Origin: a virus
Reading direction: 5' to 3' (one strand)
DNA: 40,516 nucleotides
IMG/VR virus record: IMGVR_UViG_3300038441_001922
Location: 1 to 40,516 of that record
The notes beneath the pieces were generated by a model. The model saw only the letters and a list, made by a program, of their open reading frames with translations. It ran no database searches and had not been told where the DNA came from. How positions within the stretch are numbered: the first letter of the stretch is position 1; each line of letters begins with the position of its first letter. Both the position numbers and the translations under genes were made by a program. This document shows positions 1-7,993 of the stretch, one piece after another.

Positions 1-1
1 G

Positions 2-154
2 CACGTGCGCGCGCTGGCGCACTACTTCGGCGGCTGGGTGTGCTCGGCCTCGTGCGAGGTGCGCGTGTTCAAGGAAATGCGCGACGCTGGCGTGTGGGGC
101 TCTACCGAGGCGCGTTTGATGGCCAGCGCCCACGACAGACACGCCAACCGCTAG
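2..154 (+). CDS. Partial small protein, C-terminal 50 residues
   Basis: An open frame enters from the window edge and stops at 152-154. The visible part contains HYFGGWVCSASCEVRVFKEM, with two cysteines four apart followed by a charged helix. I do not recognise the family. It is co-directional with the small genes that follow but 95 bases separate it from the next start, so it may be the end of a different transcription unit. The start codon lies outside the window. Confidence 0.5.
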   Translation, partial: HVRALAHYFGGWVCSASCEVRVFKEMRDAGVWGSTEARLMASAHDRHANR

Positions 155-249
155 TCCAGGAGCCGCCGCAGAGATTTCAGCGGGTTAGGTCGACCACCGC
201 TGGATGTAATGAACAAGCGTCGACCGCACTCTATCGGAGCTAGAACCCG

Positions 250-396
250 ATGAATGATGAAGCCAAGAAGCAGATCGAAGCGATGATCAAGAAGGCGTCC
301 GAGACCGACAAGGCCGACGACGCCATGAAGTTTTCCCAGGCGGCGCTCAATGCAGCCAACGCGCTGTGCTCGCTCGCGGTCGTCGACAAGAAATAA
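250..396 (+). CDS. Small phage protein, 48 aa, helical
   Basis: The frame starts MNDEAKKQIEAMIKKASETD and is mostly one or two amphipathic helices rich in Lys, Glu and Ala, with a single Cys near the end. The length and composition are those of the tiny accessory proteins found between phage early genes. The antisense frames over this stretch are less protein-like. No function can be assigned. A UAG three bases from the start region (241-243) ends any upstream frame, so the ATG at 250 is the natural start. Confidence 0.6.
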   Translation: MNDEAKKQIEAMIKKASETDKADDAMKFSQAALNAANALCSLAVVDKK

Positions 397-453
397 CCAT
401 CGCGCCGCGCTCGGGAGCGGGCGCGGCGCCCATGTCCAAGGAACGCCCGACCC

Positions 454-699
454 ATGACGCCCGACGAAGCACGCAAGCGCGCCGCCAAGCTCACATTCGA
501 CCGCGACATGGTGCGGGAGATAGCAAGTCTTATGCTCGATGCGGTGGCAGAGGAGCGAGAGGCGTGCGCCCGCATGGTCGAGGCCGGACAAGAGACCAGT
601 TCGAACACCGAAGATGGCACCTACCTGACACCGCGCCGGCCGGGCAACGCTGCTGGCCTCGCCTATGCCGCAGCCATCCGCGCCCGCCGCAAATCGTAA
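454..699 (+). CDS. Small phage protein, 81 aa
   Basis: The product starts MTPDEARKRAAKL and has a charged amphipathic first half (Arg/Glu/Ala helices, including EEREACARMVEAGQ) and an Ala-rich end reading AGLAYAAAIRARRKS. This EREACA...AAAIRAR layout is common among small unknown phage proteins. The start is preceded by the sequence AAGGAACGCCCGA, which recurs before the next two genes. No catalytic motif is visible. Function unknown. Confidence 0.7.
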   Translation: MTPDEARKRAAKLTFDRDMVREIASLMLDAVAEEREACARMVEAGQETSSNTEDGTYLTPRRPGNAAGLAYAAAIRARRKS

Positions 700-710
700 A
701 GGAACGCCCG

Positions 711-929
711 ATGAAGCTCACGAGCCAGGAGATCGCCGCCTTGGGTCCGATGCTGCACAAGTTCGTGTCGGGCGTAGATGATGCTAGGCAGCGCGGCATC
801 CTGGTGGAGCTGCTGAGGAAGATAGACGACTTACCGGATGCTGCCGGACTGCGCCACGGACCGCCGCGTGGAATGACCGAGCCGAAACTCGTTCCGGGCA
901 AGTCCCGCCGCATACCGCGCAAATCGTAA
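711..929 (+). CDS. Small phage protein, 72 aa
   Basis: The ATG at 711 directly follows a 24-base stretch (688-711) that occurs again, identically, before the next gene. The product begins MKLTSQEIAALGPMLHKFV, continues as a helical, Leu-rich segment (VELLRKIDDLPDA) and ends in a basic tail (KSRRIPRKS). The longer frame open from 366 is an extension through the preceding gene and is not needed. No recognised domain. Confidence 0.65.
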   Translation: MKLTSQEIAALGPMLHKFVSGVDDARQRGILVELLRKIDDLPDAAGLRHGPPRGMTEPKLVPGKSRRIPRKS

Positions 930-944
930 AGGAACGCCCGACCG

Positions 945-1370
945 ATGCTCACCCGTGGCACATACGTGATCATGAACGACTGCGACGCGCCGGAAGCCCG
1001 CATGGTCGCGGTGCTCACGCGCTACGATGACACCAAGGGCATCTGGCACGCCCTCTACCTGTCAGCGCACACCAACATGGAGGCGCCGTATGGACCAGAG
1101 CCGACGCCGCTGTCAGCCTTCGGGCAGACGGTCGAATGGAAGTGGAACGAGTACCGCTGCGTCAGCAACAGCCAACCCGTCACCGCCACATATCGTGACG
1201 GCGTGCGCCGAAACTGGCAGGACTACTTCGGTGAGGACAAATGGTGGCCGGCACGCAAGAAGCCGGTCAAATTTCTTGAGCACCTAAGGTCCGGTTCGTG
1301 CCCCCGGCCCGCATCCAAGCCGGGGGCACGCCACGAGGCCCCGCCTACTTCGGCGGCACCCGGAAGTTGA
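945..1370 (+). CDS. Hypothetical phage protein, 141 aa
   Basis: The product has a beta-rich, aromatic core (GTYVIMNDC, WHALYLSAHTN, WKWNEYRCV, YFGEDKWW) typical of a small globular phage protein, then a Pro/Ala-rich tail from about residue 115. The tail is encoded by the strong hairpin at 1298-1329, and the frame runs 26 bases into the oppositely oriented barrel gene, so the tail is probably a late extension with little function. No family is recognised. The start follows the third copy of the AAGGAACGCCCGA cassette. Confidence 0.65.
   Translation: MLTRGTYVIMNDCDAPEARMVAVLTRYDDTKGIWHALYLSAHTNMEAPYGPEPTPLSAFGQTVEWKWNEYRCVSNSQPVTATYRDGVRRNWQDYFGEDKWWPARKKPVKFLEHLRSGSCPRPASKPGARHEAPPTSAAPGS
1298..1329. 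terminator. Hairpin between convergent genes, likely bidirectional terminator
   Basis: GTGCCCCCGGC (1298-1308) pairs perfectly with GCCGGGGGCAC (1319-1329), an 11-bp GC-rich stem with a 10-base loop. It sits where the rightward small genes meet the end of the long leftward operon. No good U-tract follows on either strand, so it may be a weak or protein-assisted terminator. Confidence 0.6.
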
Positions 1371-2094
1371 GCTTCACCGTGACCCGGTGGTCCTCCGGAT
1401 CAATGCCCAGGGTGTAGCACCCGAGGTCATAGTCGAGCCCATCGTACCGGGTGTAGGCGTAGTCGAGCGCCAGCGACACGAACGGGGCACCGGGGAGTTT
1501 CCACTCGACGCCCGTGCCTGCCCTCCATCCCTGCAGGTCCGGACCGGAGAAGCCTGCATCCGCGACGCTGCCGCCGGTTGCGACCTCCGTCCAGCCCGCG
1601 AACACGTAGGGCTTCACGTTGCCTACGGCGAGGCCGAGCACGCCATCGACGAACCAGCCGTCCTTCATCTTCACGGTGAGCACCGGCCCAGGGGAGATGC
1701 CCGCCTTGAAGGCCATGTCCGACCACGTGTAGCCGGCCCTGACGCCGAGCACGAAGATGGAGTTGGGCAGCTGGTAGTCGAAGCCGGCGTGCAGGCCGTA
1801 GATGGCGCCGTCGGCGGCGAGGCCGTCGAGGAACGCCGAGCCGTCGCCGTACTTCGGACGGAGGCTCAGGTCGTTCACCCCAATGCCGTAGCCCAGGTGG
1901 CCACCCACGTAGAATCCGGTCCAGGTGCCTGCCTTGCCACTGGAGACGAGCGGCAGGAAGCTGTCGGCGATGGCTGACCCCTTCTTGTCGCCGGCCTTGT
2001 CGGCGGCGTAAGCCGCGCCGATGCCGGCGAAGCCGCCGAGCATGATCCCTACGACCAGCGCCCAGAGCGCTGCTGTTGCGCGCATGCGCATCAT
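1345..2094 (-). CDS. Outer-membrane beta-barrel protein (porin/Omp25-like)
   Basis: The 249-aa product has a signal peptide (hydrophobic core at about 8-28, cleavage likely after AYA) and a barrel with alternating strands. The mature part opens with WTGFYVGGHLGYG, the first-strand motif of Hyphomicrobiales outer-membrane beta-barrel proteins, and ends VTVKLNFRV, a typical last strand with an aromatic near the C-terminus. A good ribosome site (AAAGGGA) precedes the ATG. It is the last gene of the leftward operon, after the HNH gene. A surface protein made by a temperate phage may alter phage adsorption or immunity of the lysogen, but this is inference. No lipobox is present. Confidence 0.88.
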   Translation of the reverse strand: MMRMRATAALWALVVGIMLGGFAGIGAAYAADKAGDKKGSAIADSFLPLVSSGKAGTWTGFYVGGHLGYGIGVNDLSLRPKYGDGSAFLDGLAADGAIYGLHAGFDYQLPNSIFVLGVRAGYTWSDMAFKAGISPGPVLTVKMKDGWFVDGVLGLAVGNVKPYVFAGWTEVATGGSVADAGFSGPDLQGWRAGTGVEWKLPGAPFVSLALDYAYTRYDGLDYDLGCYTLGIDPEDHRVTVKLNFRVPPK

Positions 2095-2171
2095 GTCTTG
2101 TCCCTTTCGGGTTGTTGAATGGAGTACGCCAGAGACGCAACATGGATCGCTACGGAAAAGCGAGATCTCAC

Positions 2172-2651
2172 CTAGCCTGACGCGGAGCCGGTGGTGGTGG
2201 CCTCCTGGTCACGCGTCCCCAGCGTTCGCGTCTGCCCCTCCTGCAGCCGCAGCAGCGCCACCACCCGCTCGTACCGCGCGTCACGCCGCGCCAGCAGCCA
2301 GGCTGCAAACAGGGCCAGCGTCATGTCCGCCTTGTCACCGTTGCAGCGCCGGCAGACCACAAGCCGGTTGGCCGGATCGAACCGGCCGCCCCGCGAGCGG
2401 GGATGCACATGGTCCCGTGTCGGCATCCGCCAAGGATTGCGCTTGTCCATGACATAGCCGCAGTAGGGGCACGGCCGGCCGATGGCCGCCTCGAGTGCGT
2501 CGGGGCGGAGGAACGCCGTGCGCGAGGTGGCGCGCTCGATGGCGTCTTCCAGGCTCTCCGCCGCCTTGGCCTCGCCGGGCGTGGCCAAGCGCCACCGGCA
2601 CTGCCTTGTGCAGTCGCAGGAGGGGAACGCGCACGAGTGGTGGCGGGGCAT
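2172..2651 (-). CDS. HNH endonuclease
   Basis: The 159-aa product has a zinc-knuckle HNH domain in its centre: CPYCGYVM at about 61-68, RDHVHPRSRGG with the catalytic His pair region, then N-x-L-V-V-CRRCNGDK. The two CxxC pairs bind structural zinc and the DH...H...N set forms the metal-dependent active site. An additional cysteine cluster (CAFPSCDCTRQC) lies at the N-terminus. Phage HNH proteins commonly help terminase cut DNA, or act as homing or nicking nucleases; the position next to a clamp gene, away from any terminase, favours a role in replication or recombination, but that is a guess. Confidence 0.87.
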   Translation of the reverse strand: MPRHHSCAFPSCDCTRQCRWRLATPGEAKAAESLEDAIERATSRTAFLRPDALEAAIGRPCPYCGYVMDKRNPWRMPTRDHVHPRSRGGRFDPANRLVVCRRCNGDKADMTLALFAAWLLARRDARYERVVALLRLQEGQTRTLGTRDQEATTTGSASG

Positions 2652-2761
2652 AGCTCAAAGACCCTCATCAGCCAGTTGGCCCGATCCCGTACCAGTGCTT
2701 GCCGTCCTCCGCCGCCAGCGCGAGCGAGATGGTGTCTCCGCCGTTGACGCCATGCCCCCCC

Positions 2762-3913
2762 TCACACCCGCATCGGCATCAGCACATACATTGCCCCCGC
2801 CCGTGCAGGGTCATGCACCACCATGGGTGAGCCCGGATCCGCGAGCCGCATCTCCAATGCCTCCCCCTCACCCTGGGAGAGGATGTCGAGCAGATATTTG
2901 GCGTTGAAGCCGATCTCCAGGTTGCCGGCGGAATAGTCGGCCTCCACCTCGTCCGATGCCGAGCCCGCGCCCTCGCCGCCCTTGGATGACAGCACCATGC
3001 GCCCATCCGACAGTTCGATCTTGACCGCCGCGCCGCGCTCGCTGGCGATGGTGTTGACCCGGTCCACGGCCGCGGCGAGCGGGGCGGTCTTCACCTTCAG
3101 GATCTTGTCGTTCCCCTTGGGCACCACCCGCTGGTAGTCCGGGAAGGTGCCGTCGATCAGCTTGGAGGTGAGGGTGACGGTGCCCACCTCGAAGCGGATC
3201 TTGGCTTCCGAAACCGCGATCGACACGGCGGTGTCCGGCACCTCAAGCAGGCGCACCACCTCGTGCACTGTCTTGCGGGGGAGGATCACGCCGGGCATGC
3301 CCTCGGCGCCGGCCGGCAGCGGCATCTCGGCCTGGGCGAGGCGATGGCCGTCGGTAGCCACGGTGCGCAGGGTCGGCGCCCCTCCGGCCGCGTTATCCAC
3401 CTTGGCGGGATGCAGGTAGATGCCGGTCAAGTAGTACCGGGTCTCCTCCGTCGATACGGCGAAGCGGGTGCGCTCGATCAGCCGCTTGAGGTCGGCGGCC
3501 TGGAGCTCAAAGCGGTGGGTGAGATCGCCAGGGGAAAGGTCGGGGAAGTCGGAGGCGACGATGGTGGCGAGCGTGAACCGTGATTTGCCCGCCTTGAACA
3601 CGACGCGGCCGGCGCGGCCGTCATCCGTGCTGGCATCGTATGTGATTGAGATCTGCGCCCCGTCAGGGAGCTTGCGGGCGATGTCGTAGAGCGTGTGGGC
3701 AGGCACCGTGACGGCGCCAGGCGTGGACACGTCCGCGCGCACGCCCTCCTCCACCTCGCGGTCAAGGTCGGTGGCGCGCAGGGTGAGGCCGCCGGCGCCG
3801 GTGGCACGCAGGAGGATGTTGGAGAGAATGGGAATGGTGGTGCGCTTCTCGACCACGCTCGTGACGTGGGAGAGGCCGCGGATCAATTCGCTGCGGTCGA
3901 TGGTGAGATTCAT
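2762..3913 (-). CDS. dnaN: DNA polymerase III beta sliding clamp (phage-encoded)
   Basis: The 383-aa product has the length and the whole pattern of DnaN: the start MNLTIDRSELIRGLSHV, the family motif TTIPILSNILL at about 26-36, TDLDREVEE at about 48-56, the inter-domain segment YYLTGIYLH, TDGHRLA in domain 2 and the terminal YVLMPMRV which closes the third domain. Three clamp domains are therefore complete. The clamp forms a ring dimer on DNA and tethers polymerase. A phage copy may redirect host polymerase or mismatch and translesion enzymes to phage DNA. It lies downstream of the DUF2303 gene, after a strong hairpin. Confidence 0.95.
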   Translation of the reverse strand: MNLTIDRSELIRGLSHVTSVVEKRTTIPILSNILLRATGAGGLTLRATDLDREVEEGVRADVSTPGAVTVPAHTLYDIARKLPDGAQISITYDASTDDGRAGRVVFKAGKSRFTLATIVASDFPDLSPGDLTHRFELQAADLKRLIERTRFAVSTEETRYYLTGIYLHPAKVDNAAGGAPTLRTVATDGHRLAQAEMPLPAGAEGMPGVILPRKTVHEVVRLLEVPDTAVSIAVSEAKIRFEVGTVTLTSKLIDGTFPDYQRVVPKGNDKILKVKTAPLAAAVDRVNTIASERGAAVKIELSDGRMVLSSKGGEGAGSASDEVEADYSAGNLEIGFNAKYLLDILSQGEGEALEMRLADPGSPMVVHDPARAGAMYVLMPMRV

Positions 3914-3949
3914 GCGTCCCTAATTCCCCATCCTCTGACTTCCGACCCG

Positions 3950-3974
3950 GCGGCGCCCACAGTATGGGCGCCGC
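3950..3974 (-). terminator. Perfect hairpin between DUF2303 gene and dnaN
   Basis: GCGGCGCCCA (3950-3959) and TGGGCGCCGC (3965-3974) form a perfect 10-bp stem around a 5-base loop, in the 78-base gap before dnaN. On the leftward transcript no U-tract follows, so it is not a classical intrinsic terminator. It could be an attenuator or a processing site that sets clamp levels apart from the upstream genes. Confidence 0.5.
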
Positions 3975-3991
3975 CGCTATTCAACCGACCG

Positions 3992-4828
3992 TTAGGCCGG
4001 CATCCCCAGAAAGGGCGTCACGTTGGTCGCCTCGCCCACCTGCGCGGCGATCTCGTCGAACGCGTGCTGCTCGGTGTATTCGGGCCGGTCAGGCTTCACG
4101 ACGAACGTCACCTTGCCGGTGTCGAGCCGGTAGCGCATGAGCATCTTGACCTCGTAGTTCACCCCCTTGAAGAACACCGGGATGCCCAGCGCCAGCTCGG
4201 ACGGGACGTGGAAGCCCTCGCGGCTGCCGTGAACGACGGTGTCCTCCTGGTAGCCCAGCACGATGTCGCCGTTGACCGCATTGGTGACGGAGTTGAACTC
4301 GGCCTTCTTGGTCGCCTTGAACTTGTTGACGATGTCGAGCAGCGCGGCCGCGCTCGGGTCGCGCACGTCGATGCGGTTCTCCTCGATGAACTCGCCGAAC
4401 TCCGCCTGGGCCATCGGCTTGCCCGCGATGGCGTTGGGGCCGGAGACCCAGCGCAACCACGGCTCGGAATACTTGGGGAAGTAGCGCGCGACGTGGGCAC
4501 CGTACTCGGCCGCCTTCGGCGTGTGGTAGTCCAGGATGGCGACGAGCTTGGCGACCTTGTCGGAGGAGAGGTGGCCCGGCATCGCGAAGATGCGCGAGGA
4601 GCCTTCCACCTTGAACTCATTGACGTAGGCGATGAAGCTGCGCTGGTCGTAGAACGTCGTCGTCTGGCGGATGCGCGGGAGCTTGGCCTCCAGCGGCGGC
4701 AGCTTGTGCACGCTGTACCCGTCCGGCACCAGCACGGCGGTGCTGCCGTCCGGAGCATCGATCGTCCGCGCGTTCGCGGCGCCCTTCTTGTAGACCTCGT
4801 CGAGCACGTCCACGCTCAGGTTTGCCAT
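3992..4828 (-). CDS. DUF2303 (YfdQ-like) phage protein
   Basis: The 278-aa product matches the layout of the DUF2303 family found in enterobacterial prophages as YfdQ: an N-terminal stretch ending in a 'VPDGYSVHKLPPLE' segment, the central block with FIAYVNEFK and AILDYHTP, and the C-terminal block with EVKMLMRYRL. The molecular function of this family is unknown; it is usually found among early phage genes next to recombination or replication genes. Here it is preceded by a 126-aa partner commonly seen beside it, and followed by dnaN. Confidence 0.85.
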   Translation of the reverse strand: MANLSVDVLDEVYKKGAANARTIDAPDGSTAVLVPDGYSVHKLPPLEAKLPRIRQTTTFYDQRSFIAYVNEFKVEGSSRIFAMPGHLSSDKVAKLVAILDYHTPKAAEYGAHVARYFPKYSEPWLRWVSGPNAIAGKPMAQAEFGEFIEENRIDVRDPSAAALLDIVNKFKATKKAEFNSVTNAVNGDIVLGYQEDTVVHGSREGFHVPSELALGIPVFFKGVNYEVKMLMRYRLDTGKVTFVVKPDRPEYTEQHAFDEIAAQVGEATNVTPFLGMPA

Positions 4829-4912
4829 TGTTGTTCGCCCCTTGCTTGGGTTTCAGGTTGTCGGCACCAACGCGCCGCACTCATGTCTTTCAGAGAGGGG
4901 AATGCGGGCGGC

Positions 4913-5293
4913 CTACTCCGCCGCGTTCACCCGGCGCACCTCGCCGGTGTCGGGCATGCGCACCACCTTCGCATCCCCTGCCTGCGGCACGGCCTGCCGC
5001 AGATACGGCAACTCTGCCTGCGCCGGGTCGTCCCGGAACAGCTCGTTGCCGTTGCCGACGAAGAACGTGGTGGCCTCGCGCGGATGCTCGGGCTCCTTGG
5101 CCGACATGATGCCGGCCACCTTCACGGTGCGGCGCCCCGTGGGTGCGATGCCCAGGGTGATCTTGAGCACGCCGGGCCGGCCGGTCTCCATCACCGCCGC
5201 CACGATCTTGGCCCAGGCCGCGTCGAGCTCGGCGGCGAGCCGGCCGCCTTCCAACTCGGCAATCACCTCTGCCAGTGTCTTTCCATCTGCCAT
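4913..5293 (-). CDS. Phage early protein upstream of DUF2303, 126 aa
   Basis: The product starts MADGKTLAEVIAELEGG and has an alpha-helical N-terminus followed by a beta-rich core (GVLKITLGIAPTGRRTVKVAG) and an unstructured charged end. Proteins of this pattern precede DUF2303 genes in several phages, but I know of no assigned function. Its start overlaps the stop of the MT-A70 methyltransferase gene by one base, so they are translationally coupled; 84 bases separate it from DUF2303. Confidence 0.75.
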   Translation of the reverse strand: MADGKTLAEVIAELEGGRLAAELDAAWAKIVAAVMETGRPGVLKITLGIAPTGRRTVKVAGIMSAKEPEHPREATTFFVGNGNELFRDDPAQAELPYLRQAVPQAGDAKVVRMPDTGEVRRVNAAE

Positions 5294-5976
5294 CAGGCGC
5301 CCTCCTCTGTTGCGCTGTCTGACCTATCGAATTTCCCGATTTGATCCCCCCACGCCAGCCATCGACTCCGATTTGTTCGGGAGAACAATTCAACTCGCCG
5401 TGCGTGTGGCATCAACGACTCACATGCGGCGTAAGCTGCCTCAGGCTTGCGCGAGTGCTCTCGCACCTGCCCGACCACGAGATTGCGCACGGCCTTGCCC
5501 TCGATCTTCGGCTCGCCGATCGCGCCGATGACAAAAGGCTCGCAGGAGGAGCGCAGCACATACCCCGGCCCGAAAGCCGCCTTGTCGTTGACGGTGCGCT
5601 TGGCCCAGGCCCCCATAGTGACGTAGCGGAACCCCCACCGCTGCATCACCGCGAGCTGCTGCGGCAGCATCGGCGCCGTGCACCACAGCCAGAGGAGGCA
5701 GCCCGACGATGCAGCCAGGTCGCCCACTGGCAACGCAGCGATCTCCTCCAAGGACATGGTGGCGTAGTGCTTCTGTGGGGACTTGCCTTCCCCCTTGGGG
5801 CTCCAGACGTGGAACCGCCACGGCGGATCCGCCATGATGAGATCGACGCCGAACATGGAGAGAGAGCCGAAAGGCCAGCCGCCTGTTGCCGCACGCACGG
5901 GGGCCGGAACCGTCAAATGCGATTTGATGGTTGGGGTGGGCTCCATGTCGGGGAACAGGGTGGGCTGGTGGAGCAT
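5293..5976 (-). CDS. MT-A70 family adenine-N6 methyltransferase
   Basis: The 227-aa product carries the MT-A70 catalytic motif DPPW at residues 50-53, preceded by GVDLIMA, and the downstream family block with MSLEEIAALPV, LWLWCTAPMLP, WGFRYVTMGAW and a SRKPEAAYAACESL segment. The family transfers a methyl group from S-adenosylmethionine to the N6 of adenine in DNA or RNA. Phage members modify phage DNA, which can protect it from restriction. It sits directly downstream of a second adenine/cytosine-N4 methyltransferase, overlapping its stop by one base. Confidence 0.92.
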   Translation of the reverse strand: MLHQPTLFPDMEPTPTIKSHLTVPAPVRAATGGWPFGSLSMFGVDLIMADPPWRFHVWSPKGEGKSPQKHYATMSLEEIAALPVGDLAASSGCLLWLWCTAPMLPQQLAVMQRWGFRYVTMGAWAKRTVNDKAAFGPGYVLRSSCEPFVIGAIGEPKIEGKAVRNLVVGQVREHSRKPEAAYAACESLMPHARRVELFSRTNRSRWLAWGDQIGKFDRSDSATEEGA

Positions 5977-7436
5977 CAGGCGGGCCCCTCCTGCATCAAT
6001 GCCTCCAGGGGTGTCGGTGGCAGCTTGGCGGCGGTAACATCCGCCATGGTGCCTTGCTTGCGCTCCAGTCGGTCTCGGGCGATGCGCTTCTCGGCCATCT
6101 CCTTGTTGACCGGGTCGATGTCGATCAGGACAGCGTCGCGCCCCAGGCGATCAGCTACCATGCCGACGGTGCCTGAGCCGCCGAAGGGGTCGAGCACCAC
6201 GGCCGGCACAATGCCGGCCTCGGGCCCGTGCTCGCATGGGAGCGCCCAGCCCAGCGTCTCGCGCTGCGTGCTGCCGCGGGGGAAGCCGTCCCAGCCGTTC
6301 GAGTCATCCATCGTCTTCTGACCCTCGGCGCCGTTGACGCCCTGCGCTGGAGACACGTCCGGTTGCGGGAAGAAGGTCGCCACGGTCTGCCGCACCCATG
6401 GGGCCCCGCACTGAGTGCAGCATCCGTGCGCGCTGGTGCCTGCCTTCACGCACCGCTCCGCCAGCGCGCTCGGGAACGTGGCGTAGTGTGCATCCGGAAA
6501 GGGTTCGGTGGGGATGACCCACACATCCCTGCAATTGCGCGTCGCCGGCGCGGCGCCGTCCGCTTCCCCCCCATCCCAACGGCCGTTGAAGCCGTGCTTG
6601 CGCCTGTCGCCCGTCGTCTCGTTCTTGCGGCCGTCCCATTGCCGACTCATGCCGGTCTGTGGTGGCGTGCCTGGTGGCCGGGCCCCTTCCTTGCAGGCCA
6701 CAGCGCGGGCAGTGGGCCGCCCCTTCTCCCGCCCCTGCCGATGGAAAGACCCGTGGCCACCCGGGCCCGTATCCCAGCCGTCCGGCATCTTGGACTTGCC
6801 CGGCTGCCAGGACGCGGGCTCGGCGATCGCCTGGGCATCGTAGAAGTAGGCAGCCGACTTGGAGAGCAGGAACACGTACTCCTTCGCCGGCGTCGGTCGG
6901 TCCGTCACGCTGGACGGCATCGGGTTGGGTTTGTGCCAGACGATATCCGAGCGCACCCACCACCCGTCGTCCTGCAGCGCGATGGCGAGGCGGTGCGGCG
7001 CCATGCAGAGGTCCTTGGGCTTGAGCACGGGCCCGAACCTCGGCCCCGCGCCTACACGCACGTCGATCGGCGTCAGGTCGTGCAGCTTCGGCCCCCCACC
7101 CACATGGCCGTTGCCCCGCAGCGTGGATTTGGAGCTCGGCGCCGCGCCTCGTTGCCCAGCACCGGGGCCGCCGGCCCACATGTCCCCGTAGTTGAGCCAC
7201 AGCGTGCCGTCTTTGCGAAGCACCCGGCGCACCTGCCGAAGCACCTCCACCAGCTTGGCGATGTGCTCCGCGAGCGTGGGCTCCGAGCCGATCTCCAATG
7301 CCTTGTCCGGGTGGCCGCCCGGCAGGTAGCTGCGTAAGCCAAAATACGGCGGGCTCGTCACAACGCAATGCACGGACTCATCCGGCAGCTGGGCGAGCCC
7401 GGCCATCACGTCGGCACAGATGAAGCGGATGGTCAT
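5976..7436 (-). CDS. Site-specific DNA methyltransferase, beta class (N4-cytosine or N6-adenine)
   Basis: The 486-aa product has TSPPY at 27-31 (catalytic motif IV) near the N-terminus and DPFGGSG at about 416-422 (SAM-binding motif I) near the C-terminus. This motif order defines the beta class. SPPY leaves N4-cytosine or N6-adenine both possible. The middle (about 200-340) is a low-complexity Gly/Arg-rich insert plus a CxxCxxP-type cysteine pair (CCTQCGAPW), probably part of target recognition. Its start overlaps the ASCH gene by four bases. No cognate restriction gene is visible, so it acts as an orphan modification enzyme. Confidence 0.93.
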   Translation of the reverse strand: MTIRFICADVMAGLAQLPDESVHCVVTSPPYFGLRSYLPGGHPDKALEIGSEPTLAEHIAKLVEVLRQVRRVLRKDGTLWLNYGDMWAGGPGAGQRGAAPSSKSTLRGNGHVGGGPKLHDLTPIDVRVGAGPRFGPVLKPKDLCMAPHRLAIALQDDGWWVRSDIVWHKPNPMPSSVTDRPTPAKEYVFLLSKSAAYFYDAQAIAEPASWQPGKSKMPDGWDTGPGGHGSFHRQGREKGRPTARAVACKEGARPPGTPPQTGMSRQWDGRKNETTGDRRKHGFNGRWDGGEADGAAPATRNCRDVWVIPTEPFPDAHYATFPSALAERCVKAGTSAHGCCTQCGAPWVRQTVATFFPQPDVSPAQGVNGAEGQKTMDDSNGWDGFPRGSTQRETLGWALPCEHGPEAGIVPAVVLDPFGGSGTVGMVADRLGRDAVLIDIDPVNKEMAEKRIARDRLERKQGTMADVTAAKLPPTPLEALMQEGPA

Positions 7437-7993
7437 GCCGCCTCCACACCCTCCACGGCCGACGCCCTGGCATAGGCGTCAGACCGCCACTCCCAGAACC
7501 CCTGCTTGCCCTTGGCCTCGATGGGCGGCATCACGGGCTCGATATCGGTGAGGGGCCAGCCCCAGTTGAATGCCGACCCGGAGCCGAAGGGCGTGCGCAG
7601 GCCCTTGCCCCTCCCGAACTCCTGAGCGCACAGGTCGCCACGCTTGGGCTCACCGATGACGGCGGTGCATACGACCGCGGAGAGGGGCACGCACAGCGCT
7701 ACGGGCGCATGCTTCGCCCTCAGCTCGAAGCCATCCCAGATGCGGCGCAGGAGCGCCAAGGCCGGCTCGCGGATGAGGCAGGGGTTCACCGCCCCGTCGT
7801 TGCGCTCCAGGCGGTTCAGCAGGTCCGCCACCTCACCTCGCTTCACGAGGCGGGCGGCCGCGTGGATGGCGATCCGCTCGCCAGGCTTGGGGGCGTTGAT
7901 GTAGAACTTGTAGGGCTTGGAGCGGAACTCGTAGGGCTTGGCGCCGATGGCGATGAGTGACGCCCAGGGCTGCCACACAGTGAGGGCTTTCAT
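7433..7993 (-). CDS. ASCH-domain protein
   Basis: The 186-aa product opens LTVWQPWASLIAIGAKPYEFRS, the standard N-terminal strand-helix of the ASCH domain (PUA-like beta-barrel), with IAIHAAAR further on matching the second core strand. ASCH proteins bind nucleic acid or modified nucleosides; related EVE/ASCH modules read modified bases or act as small hydrolases such as N4-acetylcytidine amidohydrolase. Placement between three DNA methyltransferase genes suggests it may bind or process modified bases, but this is inference from position. Confidence 0.85.
   Translation of the reverse strand: MKALTVWQPWASLIAIGAKPYEFRSKPYKFYINAPKPGERIAIHAAARLVKRGEVADLLNRLERNDGAVNPCLIREPALALLRRIWDGFELRAKHAPVALCVPLSAVVCTAVIGEPKRGDLCAQEFGRGKGLRTPFGSGSAFNWGWPLTDIEPVMPPIEAKGKQGFWEWRSDAYARASAVEGVEAA

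Larger units (their letters stand above)
438..941 (+). repeat. Ribosome-binding cassette repeated three times before starts
   Basis: The 13-mer AAGGAACGCCCGA occurs at 438-450, 699-711 and 929-941, each within six bases of a start codon (454, 711, 945). The last two copies sit in an identical 24-base block (688-711 and 918-941) that also encodes the final Arg-Lys-Ser codons and stop of the preceding gene. AAGGAA is a plausible Shine-Dalgarno core. The identity suggests the genes moved or duplicated as cassettes sharing this junction. Confidence 0.7.

Noticed and set aside
2668-2761. Short protein-like leftward stretch (NGGDTISLALAAEDGKHWYG) between dnaN and the HNH gene
   Set aside because: No start codon exists in its frame after the in-frame stop inside the end of dnaN; it may be a remnant, but cannot be called a gene.
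3392-3400. TTATCCACC, one base from the DnaA-box consensus
   Set aside because: It lies alone inside dnaN coding sequence, is explained by codons, and no second box is near.
3695-5344. Rightward 549-aa open frame opposite dnaN and DUF2303
   Set aside because: It is antisense to two clear genes and has the Arg/Val/His-rich look of a reverse-strand frame in GC-rich DNA.
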